From an uncultured Treponema sp. (GTDB lineage Bacteria > Spirochaetota > Spirochaetia > Treponematales > Treponemataceae), in NCBI GenBank assembly GCA_937891125.1, contig CALAEZ010000009.1:62001-126000 (forward strand): a stretch of 64,000 nucleotides of DNA, given 5' to 3'. This document shows, piece by piece, positions 24,277 to 33,797 of the stretch. Each line of letters begins with the position of its first letter. Position 1 is the first letter of the stretch. The position numbers were made by a program, and so were the translations under genes. The notes below the pieces were generated by a model, which was not told where the DNA came from, made no database searches, and saw nothing but the letters and a program-made list of their open reading frames with translations.

Positions 24277-24426
24277 TTATTTCTCCCTTTCGTTAACCTT
24301 GTACCCAAAAAATATGGCAAGGCATCCGGTTACCAATGCCATAATATCGTGATCAACGCTAAGGACATACCCAGCAAAACACGCTGCTCCTATCATGGCA
24401 AATACGTTTTCCCAATAACTCATCAT
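24277..24426 (-). CDS. 49-residue membrane peptide
   Basis: ATGATG start after CGGAGG and a TGGTATAAG promoter about 70 bases upstream. Two hydrophobic segments (VFAMIGAACFAGYVLSV and IMALVTGCLAIFFGY) separated by DHD, with a charged tail (KVNEREK): a two-span hairpin protein. It forms a mini-operon with the 29-residue peptide. Confidence 0.55.
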   Translation of the reverse strand: MMSYWENVFAMIGAACFAGYVLSVDHDIMALVTGCLAIFFGYKVNEREK

Positions 24427-24495
24427 TACCTCCGGTAAAATACCGCAGAAGACTGCGGTGTCAAGGAGGGCATCCTAACCCTTCCCTTACATATT

Positions 24496-24504
24496 CTTAT
24501 ACCA
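24496..24504 (-). promoter_or_regulatory. extended -10 promoter TGGTATAAG
   Basis: TTTGGTATAAGAATATG on the minus strand, upstream of the membrane-peptide genes and divergent from the terminase. Confidence 0.6.
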
Positions 24505-24545
24505 AAGCACATGCTCCGAATCCGAATGAACAACCATGCCATCCT

Positions 24546-24557
24546 TGGCAATCTTCA
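24546..24557 (+). promoter_or_regulatory. candidate late element TGGCAATCTTCA before terminase
   Basis: TGGCAATCTTCA just upstream of the probable terminase start at 24562, preceded by CATGCCATCCT as at the portal site (GCATGCCCG). If it is a promoter the mRNA would be almost leaderless, or translation begins at a later ATG; it could instead be coding. Confidence 0.3.
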
Positions 24558-24561
24558 AGGC

Positions 24562-26151
24562 ATGAAACAGGTACGCACAAACTTGAGGGTTTCGGACATA
24601 GCGCAAAGGGTATTAACCCTAATGGGGCAGCCTTACAGCCTAAAAGACTACCCGATGTTCGAAGACATATACAATTCAACTGCTACGCGCATCGTAATGA
24701 GGGCAGGGCGGCAGGTTTCAAAAACCGTTACCGAAGCCGGACGGCTTGTTATGGACACCACGCTCAAGCCGTACACGCCTGTCATTTACTGCAATGCTTC
24801 GGCAAACCAGACTCACTCCTTTTCCACGTCCAAGCTGGGGCCGTTTCTGCTGCAAAGCCCGTACATCTACAATAACTTTGTAAAGGGCAAAGACGTTACC
24901 AATAACGTCTACCACAAGATGCTGCGCAACTACTCAGAGATCATACTCAGCTACTTTTCGGAAAGCGCTGACCGCGTGCGCGGACGATCCGGCAATTCCA
25001 TGTACCTTGACGAAGTGCAGGACATGCTGTGGGAGGCCATGATTGACGCGCAGGAATGCCTGTCCGCCGCGCCTGAGCCGCACTTTTTGTATGCGGGCAC
25101 GTCCAAGAGCGAAATAACGCCGCTGGAGTATCTGTGGCGCCAAAGCAACCAGAAGGCATGGGTTATCAAGTGCGATGGGTGCGGATCCTGGAACATTCCC
25201 GACCGCAAATGCATCGGCAAGACAGGGCTTGTCTGCAAGAAGTGCGGGCACGCGCTCAATACGTACACCGGGCACTGGCACGCGCTCAACCCGCCAAAGG
25301 ACGGCAAGGAGATTTACGCCGACGGCTACTGGATACCGCAGATCATCATGCCCATGCACTGCTGCCGCGAGAGCAAGTGGGCTGATTTGCTCACAAAGCT
25401 TGAAACCTACCCGGACATCAAGTTTGACAACGAGGTGCTGGGCATACCGAACGGGGAAGGGGAGTCACCCATAACCGAAGAAATCCTGCAGAAGGCGTGC
25501 ATAGAAACCCTGCCATGCCTGCCGAAACTGACGGAACAGAACTACAGCGGGGCAAAGTTTACGGCTGCCGGCATAGACTGGGGCGGCGGCGGCGTGGCTG
25601 GTACGTCGCGCACGGTGCTGTCCATTTACGCCGTGTACCCCGAAGAAAACCAGTACGTAAAAATATTCGGCAAGATATATGACGACGGCGAGCCGTCGCG
25701 CCACATACAGGACATAGCCAGGCGCCTGTCCGCCTTTCACGTAAGCCTGTGCTGCGGCGACCACGGAGGCGGTAACTTTGCCATGAGCCAGCTCAAGGAA
25801 CTGACGCCTCCATACACGCGCATTGTGCCCGTGATGTACTCGGCAGCGTCTGCACCCTGCACATGGGACGAACGCGCGCAGCGCTACGTTGTCAACCGCA
25901 CGGTAATGATCGACAACTTTTTCGGAGACATCCTGAGCGGCCATGTGCGATGCTTCCGATGGAGCGACTTCAGGCCTTTTGCCATGGACATACTCAACAT
26001 ACGCCAGGTGCTCATTGGCGAAGAGCATGGCAAGGGGCAGCGCGTATGGCGTCATAAGCCAGACGCTCCGGATGACTCCCTGCACAGCATGGTGTTTGGC
26101 TGGCTGGCATGCCGCGTTCTGTCGCTGCGCATGAACTTTACCATAAGCTAA
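24562..26151 (+). CDS. terminase large subunit
   Basis: 529 residues from ATG at 24562 (an in-frame ATG at 24511 would add 17). N-terminal ATPase: Walker A-like RAGRQVSKT near residue 50 and Walker B MYLDEVQDM near 150. An inserted zinc ribbon (CDGCGSWNIPDRKC and CKKCG) lies near 205-235. The RNase H-like nuclease begins AAGIDWGGGG near 340, with CGDHGGGNFAMSQL further on. It would cut and translocate genomic DNA into proheads through the portal encoded at 46 kb. It stands alone, with no small terminase beside it. Confidence 0.85.
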   Translation: MKQVRTNLRVSDIAQRVLTLMGQPYSLKDYPMFEDIYNSTATRIVMRAGRQVSKTVTEAGRLVMDTTLKPYTPVIYCNASANQTHSFSTSKLGPFLLQSPYIYNNFVKGKDVTNNVYHKMLRNYSEIILSYFSESADRVRGRSGNSMYLDEVQDMLWEAMIDAQECLSAAPEPHFLYAGTSKSEITPLEYLWRQSNQKAWVIKCDGCGSWNIPDRKCIGKTGLVCKKCGHALNTYTGHWHALNPPKDGKEIYADGYWIPQIIMPMHCCRESKWADLLTKLETYPDIKFDNEVLGIPNGEGESPITEEILQKACIETLPCLPKLTEQNYSGAKFTAAGIDWGGGGVAGTSRTVLSIYAVYPEENQYVKIFGKIYDDGEPSRHIQDIARRLSAFHVSLCCGDHGGGNFAMSQLKELTPPYTRIVPVMYSAASAPCTWDERAQRYVVNRTVMIDNFFGDILSGHVRCFRWSDFRPFAMDILNIRQVLIGEEHGKGQRVWRHKPDAPDDSLHSMVFGWLACRVLSLRMNFTIS

Positions 26152-26618
26152 AAATAAGGGCAGCGCGCTGTACGCTGCCCTTTATTCCAGTACTGCTTCC
26201 TTGTCTTCAGCACGCGGAGGATGTCGTCGCAGTCCTCGCGCGTAGCGGCAAGCCGAAGGCTTGCCTTGCAAATTTGCCGAGGTTTCCCCGGCATCCGCAT
26301 TGCTGCGGTGCTACTGGAATATGGATCATATGCCTTTTTGCTTACCGGCAGCACCAGGATTTTGCCTGCCCGCGTACTGGGGGGCAGAAAATTCGCGAAG
26401 CGAATTCTGCCAAGCATAAATGTCCAGGTTTCCCGGACTATGCTTTTCAGCATACGCATATGATTTGTTGTGGTTCCGCATTTCTGATTCTTCGCTGCAG
26501 CCTTAAGGCCCGCGTACCCTTCTACGTTCTGCGTGCGCAAGCGCGCGCGAACGCCGAGAGCTGAGTTGCAAGGGTTTCCCTTGCGCTGCTCTTTCGAGCC
26601 GCCAAATGCGGTTTTCAT
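26148..26618 (-). CDS. basic hypothetical protein from hairpin-rich DNA
   Basis: 156 residues, very basic (MKTAFGGSKEQRKGNPCNSA, then RLRTQNVEGYAGLKAAAKNQ). ATGA overlap with the upstream gene. The DNA has perfect stems GGCAAGCC/GGCTTGCC, CCGCA/TGCGG, a bulged GCAGAA..TTCTGC stem, and GCAAGGG/CCCTTGC. The C-terminus is encoded by the shared terminator. Either a rapidly evolving nucleic-acid-binding protein or an ORF preserved by chance within structured DNA. Confidence 0.4.
   Translation of the reverse strand: MKTAFGGSKEQRKGNPCNSALGVRARLRTQNVEGYAGLKAAAKNQKCGTTTNHMRMLKSIVRETWTFMLGRIRFANFLPPSTRAGKILVLPVSKKAYDPYSSSTAAMRMPGKPRQICKASLRLAATREDCDDILRVLKTRKQYWNKGQRTARCPYF
26155..26182. terminator. 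terminator overlapping the end of the 26618 gene
   Basis: AAGGGCAGCG-CGCTGTA-CGCTGCCCTTT, following the terminase stop. The same bases encode the last residues of the convergent minus-strand gene. Confidence 0.7.
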
Positions 26619-26836
26619 GCCTTTTCCAACGCCATGGAGATTATGTAGTCCCTGTTGACCAGGGCGGATCGTTGACCATCACGAACTACTTCCACAAGTT
26701 TTCCTGGCATGAACCTCACGGTCCCGTCTAGCCGGGAGCCGTTTGTGCAATAGACCTGTGCCCGACGGCCATCATACTCGCGGCTGAGCTGCTGAGCACC
26801 ATCGTCGTCGTGCAGGACTGGTTTCGTTTCAGCCAT
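26615..26836 (-). CDS. small hypothetical protein, SH3/LSm-like
   Basis: 73 residues from ATG at 26836 (TGAGGAAATC upstream). The segment AQVYCTNGSRLDGTVRFMPG then KLVEVVRDGQRSALVNRDYI has an LSm/SH3-type five-strand rhythm. Has both an AAACTTT-N14-CAATAT site and a TGCTATAAG element upstream. Function unknown. Confidence 0.5.
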   Translation of the reverse strand: MAETKPVLHDDDGAQQLSREYDGRRAQVYCTNGSRLDGTVRFMPGKLVEVVRDGQRSALVNRDYIISMALEKA

Positions 26837-26881
26837 GTGCGATTTCCTCACAAACAGCCTGACGTTCCAGCATTGCACATG

Positions 26882-26890
26882 CTTATAGCA
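26882..26890 (-). promoter_or_regulatory. extended -10 promoter TGCTATAAG
   Basis: TGCTATAAG on the minus strand, 46 bases before the start codon at 26836. Confidence 0.5.
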
Positions 26891-26942
26891 GCTTTTGCCC
26901 AGTTTTTTGAAAAACTGTGCAAGGCTGCCTTGCAGCAGCAGG

Positions 26943-26969
26943 ATATTGTTAATGCCTGCAAAAAAGTTT
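26943..26969 (-). promoter_or_regulatory. AAACTTT-N14-CAATAT promoter
   Basis: AAACTTT, exactly 14 bases, CAATAT on the minus strand, upstream of the 26836 gene. Confidence 0.65.
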
Positions 26970-26990
26970 AGGGGCCTCGCGGCCCCTTTG
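26970..26990 (-). terminator. terminator after the 48-residue gene
   Basis: GGGGCC-GCGA-GGCCCC then TAAACTTTTTT on the minus strand. The U-rich tail is also the AAACTTT box of the next promoter. Confidence 0.65.
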
Positions 26991-26998
26991 TGCACCTG

Positions 26999-27145
26999 TC
27001 AGTCTTGCTTCGGCGTGCCAAGCACGCCTACTTCCTTCAGGTATTCCACGGCTTGCGCCGCCTTTTCGGCGTCTTCTGCGAGCTTTTTGTGCAGGTAAAT
27101 AGCGGCGCCGAGCTTTTCGAGAACAAACTGCGTGTTTTTATCCAT
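26999..27145 (-). CDS. 48-residue helical protein
   Basis: ATG at 27145 with AGAGAGG upstream. Helical throughout: MDKNTQFVLEKLGAAIYLHK, then KLAEDAEKAAQAVEYLKEV. Lies 56 bases after the polymerase stop. A small helix-hairpin protein of unknown role. Confidence 0.55.
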   Translation of the reverse strand: MDKNTQFVLEKLGAAIYLHKKLAEDAEKAAQAVEYLKEVGVLGTPKQD

Positions 27146-27200
27146 GGATGCAACCTCTCTTTGCTAAAGATTGGCGATTGCAGGCATAGGTTTATCTTGC

Positions 27201-30071
27201 CTATAGCACTTCGCCATGCGTATCGCCGTAGTTTGGCCCGCAGCCAGCGTCGAACTTCCATTCTACGGGAAGCCACGGGCATCGTTCCGCAGTGTTCTGC
27301 GTGATCAGCTTTTTAAGCTGCTGCATGATGCCGGTTGTTCCCTCGCGCACCTCAAACACGATGGAGTCGTGCACAGTGAGCAGCACGCGCCCGATGTTTT
27401 CGCTCTTGAGCCAGTTGTGTATGTCTATCAGGTTTCTGAGAACAGCGTCTGAACTCGTCGTCTGAATGCGTGCGTTCACGGCCTGGCGGCCCATTCGCGC
27501 CGCAGCAGCCCTGCTGTACGCGGCAATGGGAAAGCGCCTGCGGCGGCCTGTGTACGTGTATGCAAAATGAAAACGCTCGACAAAGCGCTGCGTATTTTCC
27601 ATGTAGTCCTTTACGCCGGGATACGCCACAAAAAATCCGTCAAGGTACGCCTGGCATTGCTCCTCCGACTCGCGTATGCGCATTTCGTTCCATATCTGCT
27701 CCTGAAACTTTTTGCCGCTCATTCCGTAAATTGTACCGAAGTTAACCTTTTTTGCCAGCTGCCGCTTGCGGTACTGGTCTGACGCCTTGTCTTCCTTGTG
27801 CGCCTTCAAGTCTTCATAGTCATACTCCGATATGCTCGCGCCTGTAAGGCAGTGTATGTCCTTGCCAAAATTGAAAGCGTCGATGAGGTTTTTGTCCCTT
27901 GAGTACGCCGTAAGCATGCGCATCTCGGCATTGGAAATGTCAAGCTCGCATATTACGTATCCGGCAGCCGGCACAAACACGGACTTCACGTTTATTCCGG
28001 CCTCCTTCAAAAAGGCAGGAACCTGCTGCAGGTTCGGGTTTGAACTTGACAGCCGGAACGTAGCCGTGCCTATCTGGTTGAAAGAGCAGTGCAGCTTTCC
28101 GTCAAGCTCGCTCATCTTCAGCCACTTTTCAAAGTATGTGGACAGATGCTTTTCGAGCACGCGGTATGCCAGCAGGTCACGCAAAAACGGCAGGTCATGC
28201 TCGTCGCACAGCTGGCGAAGCGTATCGGCGTCCGTAGATGCCGCCCCGCTTTCCGTGCGCTTTAAAACAGGCAGCTTCATGTCTTCAAACAGGATCTTTG
28301 CGAGGTCCGGCGCCGACGAAGACAGCTTGAACTTGTACCCGACATGCTGATACAGCGAGTCCCTGAGCTCATCCATTTTTTTGCGCGTTGTTTCGGCGTA
28401 TTGCGCACAAAGGTCGCGGTCTATGCACACGCCGTTGTACTCCATGTCTGCAATGACCGAAGACAGCGGCATGTCAATTTCCTTGAACGCCGTCAGCAAA
28501 GGCTTTGTCATAATCTTGCCTACAATCTCCTTTTCTACCCGCTTTACGCGATGCGTATCGTTGTAAAACTCGGGGATTTGCTGAGCGGCGATCATGCGCG
28601 TGGCCTGCGCGTCAATGGCTGCGTACCAGAGCAGCGAGCCTACATCAACGTCCTCAAACGTCGTCTTCTTTGGCTGCTCAGGAAAGTCTTTCTCCGGCAA
28701 TTGAAGGCCGTCGAGCTCCGATGTGTCAATCGCTGACAGTACGCGGGACATGGCTGCAGAAGCCTTTTTAGGTATGACCAGCTCTCCTTTCACCTTGCGC
28801 TTTTTTACGTTGCCGAGAACTTTGGCTTCTTCTGCAGTAACGCGCATGCTTGCGAACCACGAGGCCAGCAGCTTCCTGCGCTCCGCTTCATCCTTGTCCA
28901 GCCACCACTGCACGCGCGCCTCCTGCACGCGCAGCTTCCAGGCTTCGTTCTTGTTTTTCCAGTCCTCGTTAAACTCGGTCTGCTTTTTAGCCAGGGCCTC
29001 CTTGAGTTCCTGTTCATACTTGCCCATTGCCGGAAAGCGGTCCCGCGTAATGTCCTTCAGCGAATATTGGCCCTTCTTATCCTCGTCAAGACAGTGCTCG
29101 GCAAGCTGGCAATCGTAGCCGCACGGATTGATGTTCATCGCGTATCGATAACGCAGCCACTGCATGTCAAATTTGCCGTTGCACATGACAAGCGTCACGT
29201 GCGGATTACCGAGCAGCCGCTCCGTAGCGTCTTTGACAGCGGCAAACTCATCTGGCGGAAATGGGTTTTGCATGTGCTCAAATGGGTAGGCAATGCCCTC
29301 GCCATCCCTGTACGCAAGGGACACGGCAATGACACGGTCATTTGGGTTTGATGGCGTGAGCGACGTTGTTTCTGTATCAACGGCGAGCATGAGATTGCGG
29401 CTTGACGCAGCAAACTTGGCGTCGGCAGCGCAAGAAATCTCGTTGAGCTTTGCAACTATTTCGTCAGCCTTGCGCAGAACGACGGCATTCAGCGTTCCGC
29501 CAAAGTCATACCCTGACGCAATGCGCAGCGCCTTGTCGATATCTTTTTCGAGCGTGGGAAACAGGCCAGGAGACCGCGTGGCCTCGACGATATGGAACGT
29601 GGCCACCATAGGCACGCGCGTGCCGTCATTCAGCTTGATGTCGTATATGCCTCCGCGCATTGCCGAGGCGTTCTGCTTGAAACCAAGCGCCTTTACAGCA
29701 TCCGTCCCCATGGCAACAATGGCTTTTGGCTTGTACGCATCCAAGTCGCGCAGCAAGTTTACAGAGCATTGCTGCACATTTTCGGTATTGTACGCGAATT
29801 TTTTTGCTTCGCTGTCATACCTGGGCTCGCAGCGCACAGCATGTGTGTACGCGACGCTTGGCCTGATGTCGTTGTTGTAGCACTTTCTCCTAGCTTCCAC
29901 CATCTTGCGCAGTATGTCGCCGTTCTGCGTGGTGAACGCACCACGTTCTGACTCTCCAGGCATGGGAAATCCGCAGACAATCACCACGTCTGCGGACGCT
30001 ATGACACCTAGGGGCTGCACATACGGCCTGTCCCGCAAAGAACAGCGCGTGCATACGCCAGCTTTCTGCAT
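27201..30071 (-). CDS. DNA polymerase family A with N-terminal uracil-DNA-glycosylase-like domain
   Basis: 956 residues from ATG at 30071 (TTGGAG upstream). The N-terminal 190 residues are a family-4-type UDG fold: CTRCSLRD, VVIVCGFPMPGESE, YTHAVRCEPR. The 3'-5' exonuclease follows (MLAVDTETTSLTP; later MQWLRYRYA). The polymerase has motif A CELDISNAEMRMLTAYS, motif B KKVNFGTIYGMS and motif C LTVHDSIVFEV, where Ser replaces the usual Glu of HDE. This is the replicative polymerase; SPO1-type phages have a comparable fusion. It directly follows the primase-helicase gene. Confidence 0.9.
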   Translation of the reverse strand: MQKAGVCTRCSLRDRPYVQPLGVIASADVVIVCGFPMPGESERGAFTTQNGDILRKMVEARRKCYNNDIRPSVAYTHAVRCEPRYDSEAKKFAYNTENVQQCSVNLLRDLDAYKPKAIVAMGTDAVKALGFKQNASAMRGGIYDIKLNDGTRVPMVATFHIVEATRSPGLFPTLEKDIDKALRIASGYDFGGTLNAVVLRKADEIVAKLNEISCAADAKFAASSRNLMLAVDTETTSLTPSNPNDRVIAVSLAYRDGEGIAYPFEHMQNPFPPDEFAAVKDATERLLGNPHVTLVMCNGKFDMQWLRYRYAMNINPCGYDCQLAEHCLDEDKKGQYSLKDITRDRFPAMGKYEQELKEALAKKQTEFNEDWKNKNEAWKLRVQEARVQWWLDKDEAERRKLLASWFASMRVTAEEAKVLGNVKKRKVKGELVIPKKASAAMSRVLSAIDTSELDGLQLPEKDFPEQPKKTTFEDVDVGSLLWYAAIDAQATRMIAAQQIPEFYNDTHRVKRVEKEIVGKIMTKPLLTAFKEIDMPLSSVIADMEYNGVCIDRDLCAQYAETTRKKMDELRDSLYQHVGYKFKLSSSAPDLAKILFEDMKLPVLKRTESGAASTDADTLRQLCDEHDLPFLRDLLAYRVLEKHLSTYFEKWLKMSELDGKLHCSFNQIGTATFRLSSSNPNLQQVPAFLKEAGINVKSVFVPAAGYVICELDISNAEMRMLTAYSRDKNLIDAFNFGKDIHCLTGASISEYDYEDLKAHKEDKASDQYRKRQLAKKVNFGTIYGMSGKKFQEQIWNEMRIRESEEQCQAYLDGFFVAYPGVKDYMENTQRFVERFHFAYTYTGRRRRFPIAAYSRAAAARMGRQAVNARIQTTSSDAVLRNLIDIHNWLKSENIGRVLLTVHDSIVFEVREGTTGIMQQLKKLITQNTAERCPWLPVEWKFDAGCGPNYGDTHGEVL

Positions 30072-30120
30072 AAAAAACTCCAATGCATGTCTATAGCTAA
30101 TGCGGCTCATGTAGGTGTAT

Positions 30121-30192
30121 GCGCCGCGATACACTCGCGGCGCAGCATGTTTTGCAGTCGCGCCTGCGCATGCCTTTGCGCAGGCGCGCCAT
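30121..30192. repeat. two strong hairpins between primase-helicase and polymerase
   Basis: TGCGCCGCGA-TACAC-TCGCGGCGCA (10-bp stem) and GCGCCTGCGCA-TGCCTT-TGCGCAGGCGC (11-bp stem). Probably transcript-processing or attenuation structures; no U run follows on the minus strand. Confidence 0.65.
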
Positions 30193-30200
30193 GTTTATGG

Positions 30201-33200
30201 TTAGAAGGAATACCCTCCGTCCTCATCTTCGTACGCTTCTATGGGAACGTCATTGCCTGTCCCATCCCATGTGCTGCTGCTTTTCTCCTTGCCGGACTTC
30301 AGGCTTCGCGAAAACGACAGCGCAAGCGCTTCCTGATCCTCTTCCGGCATGAGGACTCCCAGGCTTATCACCGAATACTCGGTCTTGGCATGGATCCCCT
30401 TGATGTTCAGGTAATCAACGATGTACTTGTGCTCAGCGTCCGTTATGTCAGCGACAATGTACTTGCTCTGCAGCGCTTCTTCGCGCATGGCGTTTTCTCT
30501 CATGCGCGAATATTCATACGTATGCCGGAAGATGTTGTGCTTGATAAACTGCCACACAAGCACGATCCACTTCTTTTCCGGTATGCAGTAAACGCCGCTG
30601 TCAGCGTAGTTGAGCGTCTTGATGTCGCCGTTCATAATCAGCGTCCTGGCCTGAACGTAGTCCACGATGCCATCAGCCTTTGTGGCCTTGATACCGGGGA
30701 TGTTCAGCGCTGCGTTGATCACGTCGTTTGTCTCATCCGTGTTGTTGATGGCCTCGAGCCGGTCGCGGTTTATGGCGACCAAGTCCTTGAACATGCCCAT
30801 CACGTCTTCTTCCGGGCAGGCCATGGACAATACGGCAAGCCCTGGAAGCACGAGGCGCACGAAGCGCGTGTTGCCGCCGACTTCCTTTATCGCCGCGTCA
30901 AACGTGCGCTTGAGCTCGTTGGCGCGCTTTACGAGCTGCGGCATGTACGGGAGCATGGCCAGCGTCACCTGCTGGCGCATCAAGGCGTACTCTTCGTCCG
31001 TGAACTTTTCGGAGATGGCCGTCTCGCAGGCTTTCATCTTCGGATCCTTGGCCGTCATGATGACAAACACGCGGGACATGAACACGTCGTCCGAGTACAT
31101 CTTGATGCCGGCCATTATGACGGGCATGAACATGACGTATCCGACAGTGTTTGCCGACCCGTCCTGGCTTGCCCTGTCAATTACGCCTCCGCCCGTTGGT
31201 ACGCCGTACAGCGCAGTCTGTATTTCTTTTACCTGGCTGCCATGCGTCGTCTTTTGGTCGTTCTCAGACTCGTCAAAGCACATCAGCAGCGCCGTCCTGT
31301 TCGCTTCGCGCTGAAGCCATGCCAGCGACGCGTTCATCGTGTACTTTGCGCATTCCACAAGGGGCTTTACGGGGTTGTTGTTATGCAGCCCGCCAAGCAA
31401 TCCTTGCAAAAACGCCGTCTTGCCCGATGACGTAGGCCCCTGCAAAAACGCCATCGTGACAAAGCCCATGGCCGTCATGACGGGGATCGCCATGAGGTAC
31501 GCAGGCAGGTAGCGCTGCATGATGTCGTTGTTCTTGAAGCGCCAGCAGCCGATGACCTTTTTGACGTTTTCGTACAGCGTGTGCAGGTCTATGCGCGTTG
31601 CCGCGTACAAGTCATCGACGTCGTTGATAAACGACCACGTCTGCGACTTGTCCAGCTTGAAGAGCATGCCGCAGTCAACGTTGCTGTTGATGTGCTCCCA
31701 CTCCACAGGCAGGCCAGTGCCCTTGCCGTACGTGCCGCGGAACAGCTTTGGGCCGTTTACGACGTACACGTAGTTCATGCGCTTTGCTTCGTCGGACAGG
31801 TCATTGTAATGTATGCCCTGCCCGATGGGCTTGAGCTCGTCAAGCGAACGGCACTTGTAGCTCATGCTCTCAAGCACTTGCCGCATGATGAACTTGGCAT
31901 TTTCTGACCGCTTCTTTTCGGCATCCATGCCTGTCGGGTCGCACTTGTCGCTCTTTGGCTCGATAACGCTGCCGCTGCCAAGGTGCGTGCGCAGCCACTC
32001 GACAAGCGTCATGCCTATGTGCTGGGCAAACATCATGCTGAACGACATGTCGTTTGTCGGCACGACAACTTCTTCAAAGCGCGTTTTTGACCACATGTGA
32101 TAGATCGTCTTGCCTTCCTTGCGCTCGTAAAACGCCATGTCCAGATAGTTTGGCAATGTGCGCTTTACGATTTCCATGGCGCCTTCCGTCGTGTTCGGAC
32201 GGTATACGCCAGCTCCGGTTGGCTCGAGCTCAGTCACGTCGCGCCCCAGCTTTTGCGAGCAGGCCTGCAGGTACACCTTGAGGTCGGACGGATCGCTGAG
32301 GCACTGGCCCCACTGCCGAACGATGTCCACGGCTTCGCGCATGTAGTCGTCAGAGTTGTTCTTGCGGGCAGTCTCCAGCGAAGTTTTCACGTCCTCAAGC
32401 TTGGTTTCCCACCCTTCGGGCTTGTTGCGCTCGATGCTGCGCATCTTGCCCTCGGCGTCAGACTCCGTTTGCGCTATCTTGGCGTCGTAGCTTGCACGCA
32501 CGCGCTCGATGTCCTCGTTGCACTTGCGCTCTACCCAAGGCAGCGCGTTGAGGAAGTTGTCGCCGTTTTCAAGGTAGGTTGACACCGTCTCGTACCCTGA
32601 AAGCTGAACCGCTTCGTCAAGGTCTCCGCCAGGCAGCTCCACAGGCCAGTTAAAGAGCTTGAACTGCAGGCGTATGTTGCTGCTGTCCCGCGTGAAGTTG
32701 TTTTTGTCGCGCAAAAACGCAGCGGCAACGCTGTCTCCGTTTTTTGCCGGGCTGTCCTGCACAAGGTACACGATGCGCAGCCCGAACTCGCGCAGGTTGC
32801 CAACGTTCGTATTGCCCTTGCCGCCCGACGCAAGCATGACAATGTCATGCCTGCCTGTCTGCAGCTGTCCAGCCATGACGGACAACGCGTCAAACTCGCC
32901 CTCCGTCACGTACACGCACGATTCCGTTGAGCCTATGCTGCGCGCATAGTGATGAAGACCGAACAAGCCTGTGCCTGCCACATACGGATCGTCCATGACG
33001 CGGAAATCATGCTGGAACAGGTTTTTATACAGGTCTGCCGGTGCGCTTTCCTTAGACCGTATGACATCCATCACCTTGCGCACGCTGCCGCTTATCAGGC
33101 GCACCTTGAACCGCGAAATCGTGCCCGGGCTGTCGTTGTAGTGAAAGATTACGGCGCCCCAGTAATTGCTGCTCGCGTATTTTTGAAAGTACGCGTCATA

Positions 33201-33797
33201 CGCTGAGTGCAGCTCTTCCGGCATGTACTTTTTAGCATGTTCAGGCTTTGGAAACACCGCCACAGGCAGTGATCCAAGCACATCCACGGACAAGTTGCGT
33301 CCTTTGGTCAGGTACAAAAAACCTGGCTCGAGATACGACAGGTATTCCGGCTTTTCCCTGATGTATTCCTGGAGCACCTGCGTAAACGCCATGGCAGCAG
33401 CCTTTTTAGTGGCCTGCACCTGCGAATACGCGCCAAACTGGTCGGCGTTTTCCTTGCCGATCACCGAAGAGAGGTCAATGCGCTCGTCCAGCCACAGAAA
33501 CGCCTCGTTTTCAGACACTTTCAGCAGGTGGGCAAAGAGCTTTATTATGTTGTCAACGTATTTGCCGCAGGCTCCGAAGCAGCGCCCGTATCCCTTGGCA
33601 AAATCGAGGACAAAAGAAGGGTCGTTGTCGTTGTGGTATGGACAGCGGCCCTTTATCGTCGTTCCTGATAACTGCCAGTCATTTTGCGGAGACACCTCGC
33701 GCAAAAGCTGGCACCACATTCCAGGGTTTACGTGCCTCCAGAGCTTTCGCAAGCTTTCGGGCATTCCGATGTACCCCTGCTTTTTTCTTGCCGCCAT
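30201..33797 (-). CDS. primase-helicase (CHC2 zinc finger, Toprim, P-loop ATPase)
   Basis: 1198 residues from ATG at 33797 (AAAGGAG upstream). CHC2 zinc finger GRCPYHNDNDPSF...CFGACG near residues 50-85; Toprim VYVTEGEFDALSV near 295-310; helicase P-loop LQGPTSSGKTAFLQG near 786 with LMCFDESENDQ after it. The linker holds probable coiled coils. It would unwind DNA and prime lagging-strand synthesis for the adjacent polymerase. At nearly 1200 residues it is about twice the length of T7 gp4. The helicase part looks closer to SF3/viral D5-like than to DnaB. Confidence 0.85.
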   Translation of the reverse strand: MAARKKQGYIGMPESLRKLWRHVNPGMWCQLLREVSPQNDWQLSGTTIKGRCPYHNDNDPSFVLDFAKGYGRCFGACGKYVDNIIKLFAHLLKVSENEAFLWLDERIDLSSVIGKENADQFGAYSQVQATKKAAAMAFTQVLQEYIREKPEYLSYLEPGFLYLTKGRNLSVDVLGSLPVAVFPKPEHAKKYMPEELHSAYDAYFQKYASSNYWGAVIFHYNDSPGTISRFKVRLISGSVRKVMDVIRSKESAPADLYKNLFQHDFRVMDDPYVAGTGLFGLHHYARSIGSTESCVYVTEGEFDALSVMAGQLQTGRHDIVMLASGGKGNTNVGNLREFGLRIVYLVQDSPAKNGDSVAAAFLRDKNNFTRDSSNIRLQFKLFNWPVELPGGDLDEAVQLSGYETVSTYLENGDNFLNALPWVERKCNEDIERVRASYDAKIAQTESDAEGKMRSIERNKPEGWETKLEDVKTSLETARKNNSDDYMREAVDIVRQWGQCLSDPSDLKVYLQACSQKLGRDVTELEPTGAGVYRPNTTEGAMEIVKRTLPNYLDMAFYERKEGKTIYHMWSKTRFEEVVVPTNDMSFSMMFAQHIGMTLVEWLRTHLGSGSVIEPKSDKCDPTGMDAEKKRSENAKFIMRQVLESMSYKCRSLDELKPIGQGIHYNDLSDEAKRMNYVYVVNGPKLFRGTYGKGTGLPVEWEHINSNVDCGMLFKLDKSQTWSFINDVDDLYAATRIDLHTLYENVKKVIGCWRFKNNDIMQRYLPAYLMAIPVMTAMGFVTMAFLQGPTSSGKTAFLQGLLGGLHNNNPVKPLVECAKYTMNASLAWLQREANRTALLMCFDESENDQKTTHGSQVKEIQTALYGVPTGGGVIDRASQDGSANTVGYVMFMPVIMAGIKMYSDDVFMSRVFVIMTAKDPKMKACETAISEKFTDEEYALMRQQVTLAMLPYMPQLVKRANELKRTFDAAIKEVGGNTRFVRLVLPGLAVLSMACPEEDVMGMFKDLVAINRDRLEAINNTDETNDVINAALNIPGIKATKADGIVDYVQARTLIMNGDIKTLNYADSGVYCIPEKKWIVLVWQFIKHNIFRHTYEYSRMRENAMREEALQSKYIVADITDAEHKYIVDYLNIKGIHAKTEYSVISLGVLMPEEDQEALALSFSRSLKSGKEKSSSTWDGTGNDVPIEAYEDEDGGYSF

